Shown here: one piece after another, positions 6,171 to 13,806 of the stretch
Layout of the letters: the number at the start of each line of letters is the position of its first letter
Numbering within the stretch: the first letter of the stretch is position 1
NCBI GenBank assembly: GCA_030431355.1
Contig: JAUIJG010000099.1
Coordinates: forward strand, 1 to 13,926
Reading direction: 5' to 3'
DNA: 13,926 bases
Source of the DNA: a bacterium
GTDB lineage: Bacteria; Cyanobacteriota; Vampirovibrionia; Obscuribacterales; Obscuribacteraceae
Program-made: the position numbers and the translations under genes
Notes under the pieces: generated by a model
Database searches by the model: none
What the model was told of the DNA's origin: nothing
The model's input: only the letters and a program-made list of their open reading frames with translations

Positions 6171-7223
6171 GTGCGTATATCATCGTTAGTTTTAGGTGTT
6201 TTCTTATTCGTGTCAGGTCTTTTAGCGCTATGTTTTGAAAAGCCGGCATTCGCTTTGCCTTATGGCCAGTTTGGGCAGAGAGAAATGGGCAGCCGTGCTC
6301 ATTCCCAGGAGAAAGGGATCAATTGGATTCCAACTTTTAAACAGGGCATGGAAGCAGCGCGGTCACTAAACAGACCGATACTGCTTGTGTCGGCCGCGCC
6401 CCATTGCAGAAATATTTCAGGCATGTGGTGACCGGGCAAACAAAACATGGACAGGAGGTTCCTGTCCCGGCCCGAAGTTGTCAATGCTTCATCTGACTTT
6501 ATCTGCATTAGATTAATGACCTATGAAAGCGAATCCGAAGCGAGGATTTTAAAGTCTTACTGGCGTCGGGGCGCCGACCTGGAGAATACTGTATTTACGA
6601 TACTTGATCCCCTGGGAAGACCGCTTTTGCGAGGAAGTCGTAGCCCCAGCCGAATGTTTGAAGGTGCCGATGGCCTGGCAGCCTATATGAAGCAGGTGGC
6701 TGCGAAATACCCTGGTTCCCGGGGGGCGAATTCTCTTGATCTGCCCCTGGTCGATACTGTTCGTCTTGGCTTGAATGTTGCCGCCTGCGAACATCGACCT
6801 CTGGCGATTGTTGTAGGCGAAAGTGAATATGTCAGATCTATTCTGGCAAGAAGGATATCGAAAGCGGCCTGGTCAGACAGTTTATCCGGAAAGCTTGTTT
6901 ATGCGGCTTCCAGCAAACAATCTTTGAAAAATGTCTCCGGAGCGAATATTCCCATTAGAGGTTATCTGCTAGTGGCGCCGGACAATTTTGGAACCAGTGG
7001 AAGGGTTATGGCGGTGCTTGGCACCGATGCTAACTCTGAGCAATTCGCGCAAAAAGCCGGTTCTATAGTCGCCTCATACAGACCTACTATTCTTGAGCGT
7101 CGAGATCATGTGGTGACAGGTCAAAGAAATGGCGTTCACTGGAAAACGGCGATTCCGGTAACCGACAAAAAATCTTTGCAAGCATCGAGACATCCTATTG
7201 GTCGAGGTCCCGGAGGCCGGTAG
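6171..7223 (+). CDS. Secreted thioredoxin-like protein interrupted by one in-frame TGA (candidate selenoprotein)
   Basis: Reading through TGA 6429-6431 gives a 350-residue protein. Residues 1-28 are a signal peptide ending AFA before LPYGQ. INWIPTFKQGMEAARSLNRPILLVSAAP (50-77) is the first helix and strand of a Thioredoxin_7-like domain; then come Cys79, the TGA at position 87 in M-W-TGA-P-G-K, and MDRRFLSRPEVVN, FICIRL and ENTVFTILDPLGRPLL, typical of the domain's later part (to about 182). Residues 196-303 look like a second, degenerate thioredoxin-like domain. The continuation has no other disruption. GTG at 6171 is preferred over TTG at 6156, because TTGGGGA itself supplies the ribosome site. 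The ATG at 6447 lacks a ribosome site. TGA is a normal stop in neighbouring genes, so code reassignment is excluded. Alternatives: a recent nonsense mutation or a sequencing error. Confidence 0.6.
6429..6431 (+). other. In-frame TGA, candidate selenocysteine codon
   Basis: It follows TGG directly and precedes CCG GGC AAA, giving W-U-P-G-K, which can be read against the W-C-x-x-C/K start of thioredoxin active sites. One base change from TGC or TGT would make it Cys. No Sec machinery gene lies in this window, so decoding cannot be shown. Confidence 0.5.
6433..6474 (+). promoter_or_regulatory. SECIS-like RNA hairpin just after the in-frame TGA
   Basis: Upper stem of 8 perfect pairs, GGACAGGA (6449-6456) with TCCTGTCC (6460-6467), closing a GGU loop (6457-6459). 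A lower 5-bp stem CGGGC (6433-6437) with GCCCG (6470-6474) encloses an asymmetric internal loop of 11 and 2 bases. The apical loop begins 26 bases after the TGA. Known bacterial SECIS elements place a small stem-loop with G in the first loop positions at about this distance. Inference from geometry only. Confidence 0.5.
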
Positions 7224-7265
7224 CATAGATGAATGGACAAGTTCAACTAGATTGCAAGACATAGT

Positions 7266-8669
7266 TCAGTCATCATCGTCGTCATCTTTGTCGTCGTCAT
7301 CATCATCGTCGTCGCCTTTGTCTTTGTCCTTGTCCTTGTCGTCATCATCGTCATCATCATCATCCGCACGCTTCTTCTTCTTACTCTTTACAGAATTTTG
7401 CACGGCTTTCTTTTCGTCGTCGTCGTCGGCTTTCTTTTGGTTCTGTAGACGATCAGGCTGCTCCGCTTCTCTGTTTTCATCAGGTTTCTCTTCAATTAAA
7501 GATTCCTGGATATTCGATTGATCTGTGTGCCGTAATTCGATATCTATGGTCTCGATGTCCGCGTCTGTCTTCACCGGTTCAGACTTTACCGGCGCTTCAG
7601 TTTGCACCACTGGCTCCGGCTGCGCCTGGGGCTCTAACTGTTTGATCTGTTCAACTTGTTCTTTCTCTTTGAATTTGTCAGCTTCTGCAGCCTCTACAGC
7701 AGAATCAACTGATTCAATTGCTGATTCAGTGGGAGTTGCAATCTCTTGCTTTTCGTCTTCTATTTTTGGTTCTTCAACTTTCTCTCTGTTTTCTGGCGGC
7801 TGAGAGACCTCGGTCTCTTCCGGTACCGTCAGCGGTGACAATGCCGTCTTACCGTTCATAGCATGGATGGATGCGATGATTCCCCCGACTGGTGCGTATA
7901 TTCGCGCAGGTAAGGCTCGGTTTACATGTTTGATCACCCCCATCTTGCCCGCCGATATTTCGGAAGGATACTCTCCCTCTCCATTTCTTGCCTGGATAGA
8001 ACAGTCGTATAGGTTGACCCACATGTTCTTTTCCACCGAGCGAATTTGAAAGCCTTTGATATCATGGGCTTTTACCTTACCATCGCTCTCCTCAATCAGC
8101 TTGAAGGTCACTTTTTTGTCTAGACGAATGGTATCAATGGTGTTGCTGCCGGTGGGGCTATCAAATTTCTCCGGTGAGTCGATGGAGACTTCATAGAATC
8201 CACCGTTTTTCAGTAGTGTGATCACTGATCTGTTTTTTAGAAGAGCTTCGCTAGCACCTTTTCCCAGTTTATCCAGATCGACAGTGGTGCATTTACTGGC
8301 GAGCTTTGCGTACTCATCATTAATTGAGGTGGCTAGCTCTCTATCGGCAAGACCGAATGATTTATATAGCTCAATCGATTTTGTCAGGTTTGCCAGAGCC
8401 TCACCAAAATCTCCTTCTTCCGTCTGGGCGCGGCTCAATAGGCAAAGAGCTTTTACACGAATTTTGCTTGTTGAACGGTCTTCCGACTTCTCCAGCTCTT
8501 TGACTGCTCGTTTGAGGGAATAGATTGCTTTTTTGAAATTGCCCGATTTAATCGCGCCCGAACCTTTTTCCATATATTTGTCGAGAGAAGATGTCTTTGC
8601 GTGTAACGGAGCGCTATGCATGCTCACTGTCAGGGCAAGCAGAAATAAGGTTTTGGCAATTGTTCTCAT
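7266..8669 (-). CDS. Secreted TPR protein with acidic Asp-rich C-terminus
   Basis: 467 residues. Signal peptide at 1-24 (MRTIAKTLFLLALTVSMHSA..., likely cut after LHA). Two tetratricopeptide-like helical pairs follow: MEKGSGAIKSGNFKKAIYSL and ALCLLSRAQTEEGDFGEALA. A middle beta-rich part (about 140-270) contains KGFQIRSVEKNMWVNLYDCS. From about 275 the protein is low-complexity, rich in Glu, Pro, Val and Lys. It ends in KKKKRA and then a 32-residue tail made almost wholly of Asp with a few Lys and one Gly. The tail could bind Ca2+ or other cations or cationic surfaces; no specific function can be assigned. ATG start; an AGGAGGT lies 14 bases upstream, unusually far, and an in-frame TAA in between excludes a longer form. 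Stop is TGA. Confidence 0.8.
   Translation of the reverse strand: MRTIAKTLFLLALTVSMHSAPLHAKTSSLDKYMEKGSGAIKSGNFKKAIYSLKRAVKELEKSEDRSTSKIRVKALCLLSRAQTEEGDFGEALANLTKSIELYKSFGLADRELATSINDEYAKLASKCTTVDLDKLGKGASEALLKNRSVITLLKNGGFYEVSIDSPEKFDSPTGSNTIDTIRLDKKVTFKLIEESDGKVKAHDIKGFQIRSVEKNMWVNLYDCSIQARNGEGEYPSEISAGKMGVIKHVNRALPARIYAPVGGIIASIHAMNGKTALSPLTVPEETEVSQPPENREKVEEPKIEDEKQEIATPTESAIESVDSAVEAAEADKFKEKEQVEQIKQLEPQAQPEPVVQTEAPVKSEPVKTDADIETIDIELRHTDQSNIQESLIEEKPDENREAEQPDRLQNQKKADDDDEKKAVQNSVKSKKKKRADDDDDDDDDKDKDKDKGDDDDDDDDKDDDDDD
7269..7364 (-). repeat. Asp-codon trinucleotide repeat tract
   Basis: Mixed GAC/GAT repeats encode D9-KDKDKDKG-D8-K-D6 at the extreme C-terminus of the TPR protein. 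A shorter tract, DDDDEKK, is just upstream. Such tracts change length by slippage; three-base units keep the frame. Confidence 0.9.
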
Positions 8670-8880
8670 CTCTTACTGTCGGACCTCCTGATATATAGAT
8701 ATCAAACTGAGCAGATGACAATTTTAGTATTAGAGAAGTGATTCTTCCTCGATAACTTTTCAGGGGTTGTCAAAAGGGGCTGGTTGTCTGCGCTGGCAAG
8801 TCGTCCCAATCAGCCCGATACTGCGTGATTTCATTCGAAGAGGCTTTACTAAAATCGAGTAAGCAAAGCAGTGTTAAACT

Positions 8881-8889
8881 TGCTAAAAT
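8881..8889 (+). promoter_or_regulatory. Candidate extended -10 promoter element for the NTF2-like/Gly-rich pair
   Basis: TGCTAAAAT has an extended -10 TGN followed by TAAAAT (5 of 6). No good -35 is visible at the usual spacing. A start near 8896 would leave a leader of about 33 bases. A similar CTAAAATCG occurs 34 bases upstream. Weak evidence. Confidence 0.3.
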
Positions 8890-8928
8890 TCGTCAACTAC
8901 CCTCAAGAGTAATGGAGTCTTCCTCACG

Positions 8929-9816
8929 ATGATAAGGAAGTTGGATTTGTTGACAACTGCATTGTTGTCTTTTTCATTTTGTTTTACTACCACAACTGCT
9001 AACCCGGTTTTTGCTCAGGATTCTGACAAGGATGCCATAAGAGCTCAGGCTGAAAAGTATGAGAAAGCCTTCGAGGCCAAAGATATAGAAAGCATTTTGA
9101 ATCTATGGTTGGCGGATGGATGTTATACCGGACCTTACGGAAGAACTGCGGAAGGTCGTGATTCTATCCGAGCCGTGTACGAGCAATTTTTCGAAAATGC
9201 TAGTAGTTCCACTATCAAACTCTCCATCGACTCTATCAAAAAGGTTGGGGACAACATCGCCATTGAAAAAGGCACGATAAAGAATGTTGCCGCACCGGGA
9301 CGGGAGACTGTTTACACCGCAATCCATGTGAAGAAGGATGATGCCTGGAAAGTGGCCAGCGTGGTCGAGAGACTGAGAATGGCAGATGGCGCAAAGGTGG
9401 AGGACCTTCACTGGTTGAGCGGCAATTGGAAAGCAAAAGGGTCCCAGGGAGAGGCATCAATCAAAACTGGTATCACCAGAAATAAGAATTTCCTGGTAAG
9501 TAAGTTTGAGATCCAGACTGCCGATGGTGACAAACATTCTGATATGCAGGTAATCGGAATAGACCCGGCCAATGGTGGCATAACATCCTGGGTCTTCGAC
9601 TCGGATGGTGGTGTGGGCCGTGGATATTGGTTTAAAGATGGAAGCGATTGGGTTGTTGAGACTGTTCGGTATGGTGCTGATGGGGCCAAGATGACATCTA
9701 CCCAAGTATTGTCCAAGAAGAGTGATGATAGCTACGCGTGGAGAGCTGTCGAGCGGGTTTTAGACGGTGTGTCCGTACCTGATAAGAGCGAGATAACCAT
9801 AGAGAGAGTGAAGTAA
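8929..9816 (+). CDS. Secreted NTF2/SnoaL-like (SgcJ/EcaC-type) protein with second lipocalin-like domain
   Basis: 295 residues. Signal peptide about 1-29, ending PVFA before QDSDKD. Residues 34-150 match the DUF4440/SnoaL-like NTF2 fold: AEKYEKAFEAKDIESILNLW, then DGCYTGPYGRTAEGRDSIRAVYEQFF, and VGDNIAIEKGTI. The second part starts LHWLSGNWKA (about 160), and GITSWVFDSDGGVGRGYWFKDG is reminiscent of DUF1579-like beta barrels. The family is often labelled SgcJ/EcaC oxidoreductase, but no catalytic residues are evident; ligand binding outside the cytoplasm is more plausible. Its TAA overlaps the ATG of the next gene (TAATG), so the two are translationally coupled. The ribosome site GGAG is about 11 bases from the ATG, longer than usual. 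Confidence 0.85.
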   Translation: MIRKLDLLTTALLSFSFCFTTTTANPVFAQDSDKDAIRAQAEKYEKAFEAKDIESILNLWLADGCYTGPYGRTAEGRDSIRAVYEQFFENASSSTIKLSIDSIKKVGDNIAIEKGTIKNVAAPGRETVYTAIHVKKDDAWKVASVVERLRMADGAKVEDLHWLSGNWKAKGSQGEASIKTGITRNKNFLVSKFEIQTADGDKHSDMQVIGIDPANGGITSWVFDSDGGVGRGYWFKDGSDWVVETVRYGADGAKMTSTQVLSKKSDDSYAWRAVERVLDGVSVPDKSEITIERVK

Positions 9817-10970
9817 TGAATTCGAAGTTTAAATTCCTGCCGGTTCTTTTGATTCTGTCCTTTTCCGTTAACTGCACCTATGTATATGCCAGAGGCTTTG
9901 GCGGCGGATTCCATGGTGGTTTCGGTGGTATGCGAGGCGGTGGTTTTGGTGGCTTCCGCGGTGGTGGCGGCTTTGGCGGTTTCCACGGCGGTGGTGGAGA
10001 GTTCGGCCGGGGCGGTGGCAATTTTACCAACCGTGGCGGCGGAGAATTCGGTCGGGGCGGTGGCAATTTTACTAACCGTGGCGGCGGAGAGTTTGGTCGA
10101 GGCGGTGGCAACTTCAGCAATCGCGGTGGCGGAAACTTTCGCAATAACGGAAATTGGGGACTCGGTAGAATCTCCGGTAACAGAGCGATAAGCGGTGGCC
10201 ACAACCTTCATAACTATTCTAATAGACAGATTAATAACCAGGGCATGGCTGTTCGAAATAGCTTCAATCACAACAACGTCTTTGTTGGTGGCGGCTATCG
10301 AGGTTATGGTTGGGGTTACCATGGTTTTTGGGGCGCTCGCGGATGTTGGATGTATCCTGGCTGGGGATGGGGAATGGCATTCATGATCACTGATTGGGCG
10401 ATGTTGGCTGGAATGCTCGCTATGAGTGCCACATCCAAACCAAAATACTATGGATACGGTCAGAATATTACCTATAACAATAACCAGGTTTATTACAACG
10501 GTGAGCCTTTTGCCACCGCTGGTGAATACTACAATCAGGCACAAAATCTTGCCGGAAAGAGTGATGCCCGCAAGCCTTCCAAGAAAGACGAATGGAAGCC
10601 TTTAGGTGTTTTCTCAATGCTGGAGGGGTCTCAAACCAACTCCACAATGTTGTTCCAGATAGCCATGGATAAGAAAGGCAATGTGGCCGGCAACTACTAT
10701 GACATGCTGTCTGATCAGACTCAGCAGATTCATGGCAAGCTGGATAAAAAGACCCAGCGAGTAGCCTGGACTGTGGGTGACAATAAGAAAGTGGTCTACG
10801 ATACGGGCCTGGGCAATCTCTTAAAAGATCAAGCACCGTTGTTAGTGCATTTTGATAAAGATAGAACCCAACAGTGGCTGTTGGTGCGCCTGGACAAGCC
10901 GGATGGTGCCGACAAAGCGCTAACGGATAGCGCGGAGAAAGCTCTGAACTCTACTCCCGAAAAGAGTTAG
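9816..10970 (+). CDS. Gly-rich mu-protocadherin-like surface protein
   Basis: 384 residues. Signal peptide 1-26, ending VYA before RGFGGG. Residues 27-120 are Gly/Phe/Arg/Asn-rich, with three 15-residue units of the type GEFGRGGGNFTNRGG. A Trp/Tyr/Gly-rich part follows (WGYHGFWGARGCWMYPGWGWGM), and then an Ala/Met hydrophobic stretch (about 184-208). The C-terminal half is conserved: YNNNQVYYNGEPFATAGEYYNQA, WKPLGVFSMLEGSQTNSTMLFQIA and RVAWTVGDNKKVVYDTGL, then KDRTQQWLLVRLDKP. This C-terminal domain matches proteins called mu-protocadherin or cell-surface protein in Planctomycetota. The name does not imply cadherin function. It is coupled to the upstream NTF2-like gene by a one-base overlap. 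Likely exported and surface- or envelope-associated. Confidence 0.8.
   Translation: MNSKFKFLPVLLILSFSVNCTYVYARGFGGGFHGGFGGMRGGGFGGFRGGGGFGGFHGGGGEFGRGGGNFTNRGGGEFGRGGGNFTNRGGGEFGRGGGNFSNRGGGNFRNNGNWGLGRISGNRAISGGHNLHNYSNRQINNQGMAVRNSFNHNNVFVGGGYRGYGWGYHGFWGARGCWMYPGWGWGMAFMITDWAMLAGMLAMSATSKPKYYGYGQNITYNNNQVYYNGEPFATAGEYYNQAQNLAGKSDARKPSKKDEWKPLGVFSMLEGSQTNSTMLFQIAMDKKGNVAGNYYDMLSDQTQQIHGKLDKKTQRVAWTVGDNKKVVYDTGLGNLLKDQAPLLVHFDKDRTQQWLLVRLDKPDGADKALTDSAEKALNSTPEKS
9996..10130 (+). repeat. Three tandem 45-bp repeats in the Gly-rich gene
   Basis: Units at 9996-10040, 10041-10085 and 10086-10130, each encoding a 15-residue GEFGRGGGNFxNRGG block. The first two are nearly identical and the third is more diverged; a partial fourth unit begins at 10131. 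Confidence 0.95.
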
Positions 10971-11014
10971 AGACAAGTTCTTAAGTTGCCCTACAATTTG
11001 CGAGGACTCAACCG

Positions 11015-12601
11015 ATGCAGTCGAAACAGAAAGTCGAACCTGACGGTGTCGTATCTGAAGCTTTATTGGAGCATATAAAGGTACTTGCTTCCGATGAGCT
11101 GCAAGGAAGGGCTCCCGGCACCGCCGGTGAGGAGAGGACCAAAGAATACCTGGCAGAGTGCTGCAGGCAGATAGGCTTAGAATCAGCCGGAGATGATGGA
11201 AGCTATTTCCAGAAGATGCCTGTTGTAGGAGTGGTCGGGAAGCCAGAGATTGTTTTTGAATCAGGCTCTGGCAAATTCTGCCCGGACTTTCCAGATGCTT
11301 TTGTGGGACAGTCAAAACATCTGGAAAAGCTAGTTTCAGGCGATGAAACCTCCGTTGTTTTTGCCGGTTATGGCATCGAAGCTCCGGAGTATGGCTGGAA
11401 TGATTTCGACGGTGTGGATGTCCGCGGCAAGACTGTGGTGGTTCTAATAGGACAGCCGGAGAGACCGGATGCAGAAGAGCCGGGCAAGCTGGATGAGAGC
11501 TTCTTTAAAGGGCGTGCCCTTACCTACTATGGCCGCTGGACATATAAATATGAAAAGGCGTCGGAGATGGGGGCGGCGGCAGTGCTGATCGTCCATGATG
11601 ATCGGAAAGCCGGATACGGCTATGATGTGGTCCGATCAAGCTGGACCGGTGAAAACTATCAGCTCACCTGTCCGGATGAAAGGGTGCTTCTGGAAGGCTG
11701 GCTTTCTTACGATTCCGCCGTCAAGCTATTTGAGATGAGCAGTTTGGATTTTGACAGACTAAAGGAAGAAGCAGGTAGACCGGGATTCAAGGCGCGAACC
11801 CTGGAGGCTAAGTGCTCTTTCAAAGTGCAGAATGAGATCCGCAGATTTGAGTCCAGCAATGTGATCGCCAAAATTGAAGGACAGGATCCGACTTTGAAGG
11901 ACGAAACCATCGTTTACAGCGCTCACTGGGATCATTTTGGTATCAAAGAGAAGGATGGTCGAGTCGATGTCTATAGTGGTGCGGTAGACAACGGTTCCGG
12001 TGTGGCCATGACCCTGGAGATTGCCCGGCGATTTAAGAATTTGAAAAAGGCTCCGTCCCGGACGATTCTCTTTCTTTTCACTACCCTCGAAGAGTCAGGA
12101 CTTCTGGGGGCGGAACACTATGTGAAAGAGCCGGCGATGCCTATTGAGTCTACCATCGCCATCATAAATATGGACGTCATGAATGTCTGGGGACGCACCG
12201 AAGAGATAGTCAGCATCGCCACAGGTCATTCTTCCCTGGACCAGCTACTCAGTGATTGTGCCGCATCTCAGGATAGAAGAGTGGTACCGGATCCGGAGCC
12301 TGAAAAAGGATACTTCTTTAGAAGTGATCATCTAGCATTTCTTCAGAAGGGCATTCCTGCTTTGTTTTTTCTATTCCCTGGCTCCTGCTTCCGCGACAAA
12401 CCATCTGATTTTGGCCGGCGCATTAGAACGGATTATATAGTCAATGATTATCATAAACCGAGTGACAAGGTTAAGGATGATTGGGACCTGTCCGGTGCGG
12501 CCGAAGACGTGGAGCTTTTGTTTAGCGTAGGAGAAATTCTAAGCGAAGGAGAGAACAAACCTTCCTGGAATCCACAGTCGGAATTTGCCGACTCTAAGTA
12601 G
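11015..12601 (+). CDS. M28-family zinc metallopeptidase with PA-domain insertion
   Basis: 528 residues. Co-catalytic aminopeptidase/carboxypeptidase of family M28. Metal and catalytic residues are all visible: His304 in YSAHWDH, bridging Asp325 in GAVDNGSG, catalytic Glu359 and ligand Glu360 in TTLEESGLLGAEH, Asp387 in INMDVMN, and His439 in RSDHLAF. A protease-associated (PA) domain lies at about 110-230: FAGYGIEAPEYGWNDFDGVDVRGK, and KASEMGAAAVLIVHD. N-terminal HIKVLASDELQGRAPGTAGEE is typical of this subfamily. No signal peptide is visible, although most relatives are secreted. GAGG nine bases before the ATG supports this start. It follows the Gly-rich gene by 44 bases and may be co-transcribed. 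Predicted active; substrate unknown. Confidence 0.93.
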   Translation: MQSKQKVEPDGVVSEALLEHIKVLASDELQGRAPGTAGEERTKEYLAECCRQIGLESAGDDGSYFQKMPVVGVVGKPEIVFESGSGKFCPDFPDAFVGQSKHLEKLVSGDETSVVFAGYGIEAPEYGWNDFDGVDVRGKTVVVLIGQPERPDAEEPGKLDESFFKGRALTYYGRWTYKYEKASEMGAAAVLIVHDDRKAGYGYDVVRSSWTGENYQLTCPDERVLLEGWLSYDSAVKLFEMSSLDFDRLKEEAGRPGFKARTLEAKCSFKVQNEIRRFESSNVIAKIEGQDPTLKDETIVYSAHWDHFGIKEKDGRVDVYSGAVDNGSGVAMTLEIARRFKNLKKAPSRTILFLFTTLEESGLLGAEHYVKEPAMPIESTIAIINMDVMNVWGRTEEIVSIATGHSSLDQLLSDCAASQDRRVVPDPEPEKGYFFRSDHLAFLQKGIPALFFLFPGSCFRDKPSDFGRRIRTDYIVNDYHKPSDKVKDDWDLSGAAEDVELLFSVGEILSEGENKPSWNPQSEFADSK

Positions 12602-12614
12602 AGCAGATTTCGGA

Positions 12615-13670
12615 TCAACCCCTCTTGCTTTTGAAGGCTCTTGTCCCGGGCGGATTCTTTAAGATGTACATCTGATCGAAGAGCTTTTGCACTTCCGATA
12701 CTTTTAGATTGAGGATGCCATCCGCGGTGCCATCAGAAAATGGCAAATCATGTATTCTTTCGGCATTTTTCCCTCCCCAGGGATTTCTCAAAGAAAAGGT
12801 CCCTTCCTCTCCATCGAGACCGGGAGTGTAACCGACAAGCGTGTAGGCATGACCATTGCGCCCGAAAACCACATAGGGGTCTTTGTCGGCCATGCTGCCT
12901 ACAAGATTTTCAAGTTCCGCCGGACTTCTTTCAAAACCGCTTACCACCACCATCAGCTTGTTTAGATAGCTGCTATCGGCTAGTTCATTGACTTCGCCTA
13001 TGGTCATCTCCATCCTTGTTGCTTCCGGTGAGACTTTGTTTCCGGTTAACAGGCTGAGGGACCATTCCACGCTGCCGCAGTTTGCCAGCTGCATGGCTGG
13101 ATATCTATAAGGCTCTGCTCCCGCCTTTTCCGCCCAGAGCTTGCCGGCCGCTGTCTCCAGTATGACCGGCCAGTCGCCTTGTAGTCCGGCCAAAGGCTTA
13201 TAGTCAGCGTCGAGCTGTTTTGCCCCCTGGGGATGCAACTCGTCTTCGGTCACTAGAACCGGTTTATCCGCACCGGGAAACTTCACTTGCCAGGCTTTTT
13301 TCCCGGGATTCTCAGGATCTTCTGCCGGCTCTATCATCTCCTTAAGGAGGCGTTGACCCTCCGGATGTCTAGCCATTGCCTGGGTGGAAGCGACAAAGTG
13401 GCAATCGGGAATTTGTCCCTGTTGAATGGCCGACCAATCCGGCTGAAAGTCGCTCTCCCCTTCGGAAATTTCAAAACCTTCCAGAAATGGAAGCCCTTCG
13501 ACCAGGTTTTTGCGGGAGGCTGCCTGTATCTCTCTTTCCAATCCGTTGAAGAGGCTCTGGTCCGCATGACTTAAGCTGTCTTCAGCCGAGCCGGTGCCAT
13601 CTCTTTCGCGACCTTTCCTGTAGAGGTCGAAAGCGTTTTTATTTTCGTTGTCGCCTGGCTGTCTCAGCAT
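12615..13670 (-). CDS. Calpain-like (C2) cysteine protease
   Basis: 351 residues. The papain-fold triad of the calpain family is complete: QQGQIPDCHF gives oxyanion Gln84 and nucleophile Cys90, NGHAYTLVGY gives His274, and LRNPWGG gives Asn296. The first 70 residues are charged and low in hydrophobics, with no signal peptide and no calpain C2 or EF-hand domains, so this is a catalytic core with a short leader. Calpains are intracellular Ca2+-regulated proteases in eukaryotes; bacterial versions are scattered and mostly uncharacterised, so regulation here is unknown. ATG start with GGAG six bases upstream, and a good promoter just above it. Convergent with the M28 gene (13 bases apart) and divergent from the zinc-finger gene. 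Confidence 0.9.
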   Translation of the reverse strand: MLRQPGDNENKNAFDLYRKGRERDGTGSAEDSLSHADQSLFNGLEREIQAASRKNLVEGLPFLEGFEISEGESDFQPDWSAIQQGQIPDCHFVASTQAMARHPEGQRLLKEMIEPAEDPENPGKKAWQVKFPGADKPVLVTEDELHPQGAKQLDADYKPLAGLQGDWPVILETAAGKLWAEKAGAEPYRYPAMQLANCGSVEWSLSLLTGNKVSPEATRMEMTIGEVNELADSSYLNKLMVVVSGFERSPAELENLVGSMADKDPYVVFGRNGHAYTLVGYTPGLDGEEGTFSLRNPWGGKNAERIHDLPFSDGTADGILNLKVSEVQKLFDQMYILKNPPGTRAFKSKRG

Positions 13671-13690
13671 ATCCTTCTCCCCATAACACT

Positions 13691-13719
13691 ACTATAAGGA
13701 ATCTTATAGATTGCTGCAA
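13691..13719 (-). promoter_or_regulatory. Sigma-70 promoter for the calpain-like gene, overlapping a palindrome
   Basis: On the minus strand, TTGCAG (13714-13719) and TATAGT (13691-13696) are 17 bases apart. An inverted repeat, CTATAAG-GAAT-CTTATAG (13692-13709), overlaps the -10 and the spacer and could be an operator. Transcription would start near 13684, leaving about 14 bases with the ribosome site. Confidence 0.55.
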
Positions 13720-13806
13720 CGGCTCCCCTATTGCCTGGACTAATTCAGGTAGAATAAGTCTTTGAACTTTCAGTTTATTGTGGATTTGCTCTCGGAGGAC
13801 CAACCT

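Noticed and set aside
6171..6431. Complete small secreted protein ending at the TGA
   Set aside because: It would stop within the first third of the thioredoxin-like domain, and the following frame continues the domain, so a natural end here is less likely than recoding or mutation.
6429..6431. Reassignment of TGA to Trp or Gly throughout the genome
   Set aside because: TGA ends the baeRF-like, hydrolase and TPR genes at sensible positions, and Trp is encoded by TGG.
6447..7223. Separate gene starting at the ATG after the TGA
   Set aside because: No ribosome site precedes this ATG, it lies at the foot of a stable hairpin, and the product would begin in the middle of a thioredoxin-like domain in the same frame as the upstream piece.
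7198..7521. Ser-rich plus-strand frame opposite the Asp tail
   Set aside because: It is the complement of Asp codon repeats (TCG/TCA) inside a well-supported minus-strand gene.
8912..8932. Six-codon leader frame (MESSSR) overlapping the NTF2-like start by ATGA
   Set aside because: Too short to support; the GGAG in it is more simply the ribosome site of the main gene.
9732..10544. Long minus-strand frame opposite the NTF2-like and Gly-rich genes
   Set aside because: Low-complexity complement of the Gly repeats; the plus-strand genes have signal peptides, conserved domains and coupled starts.
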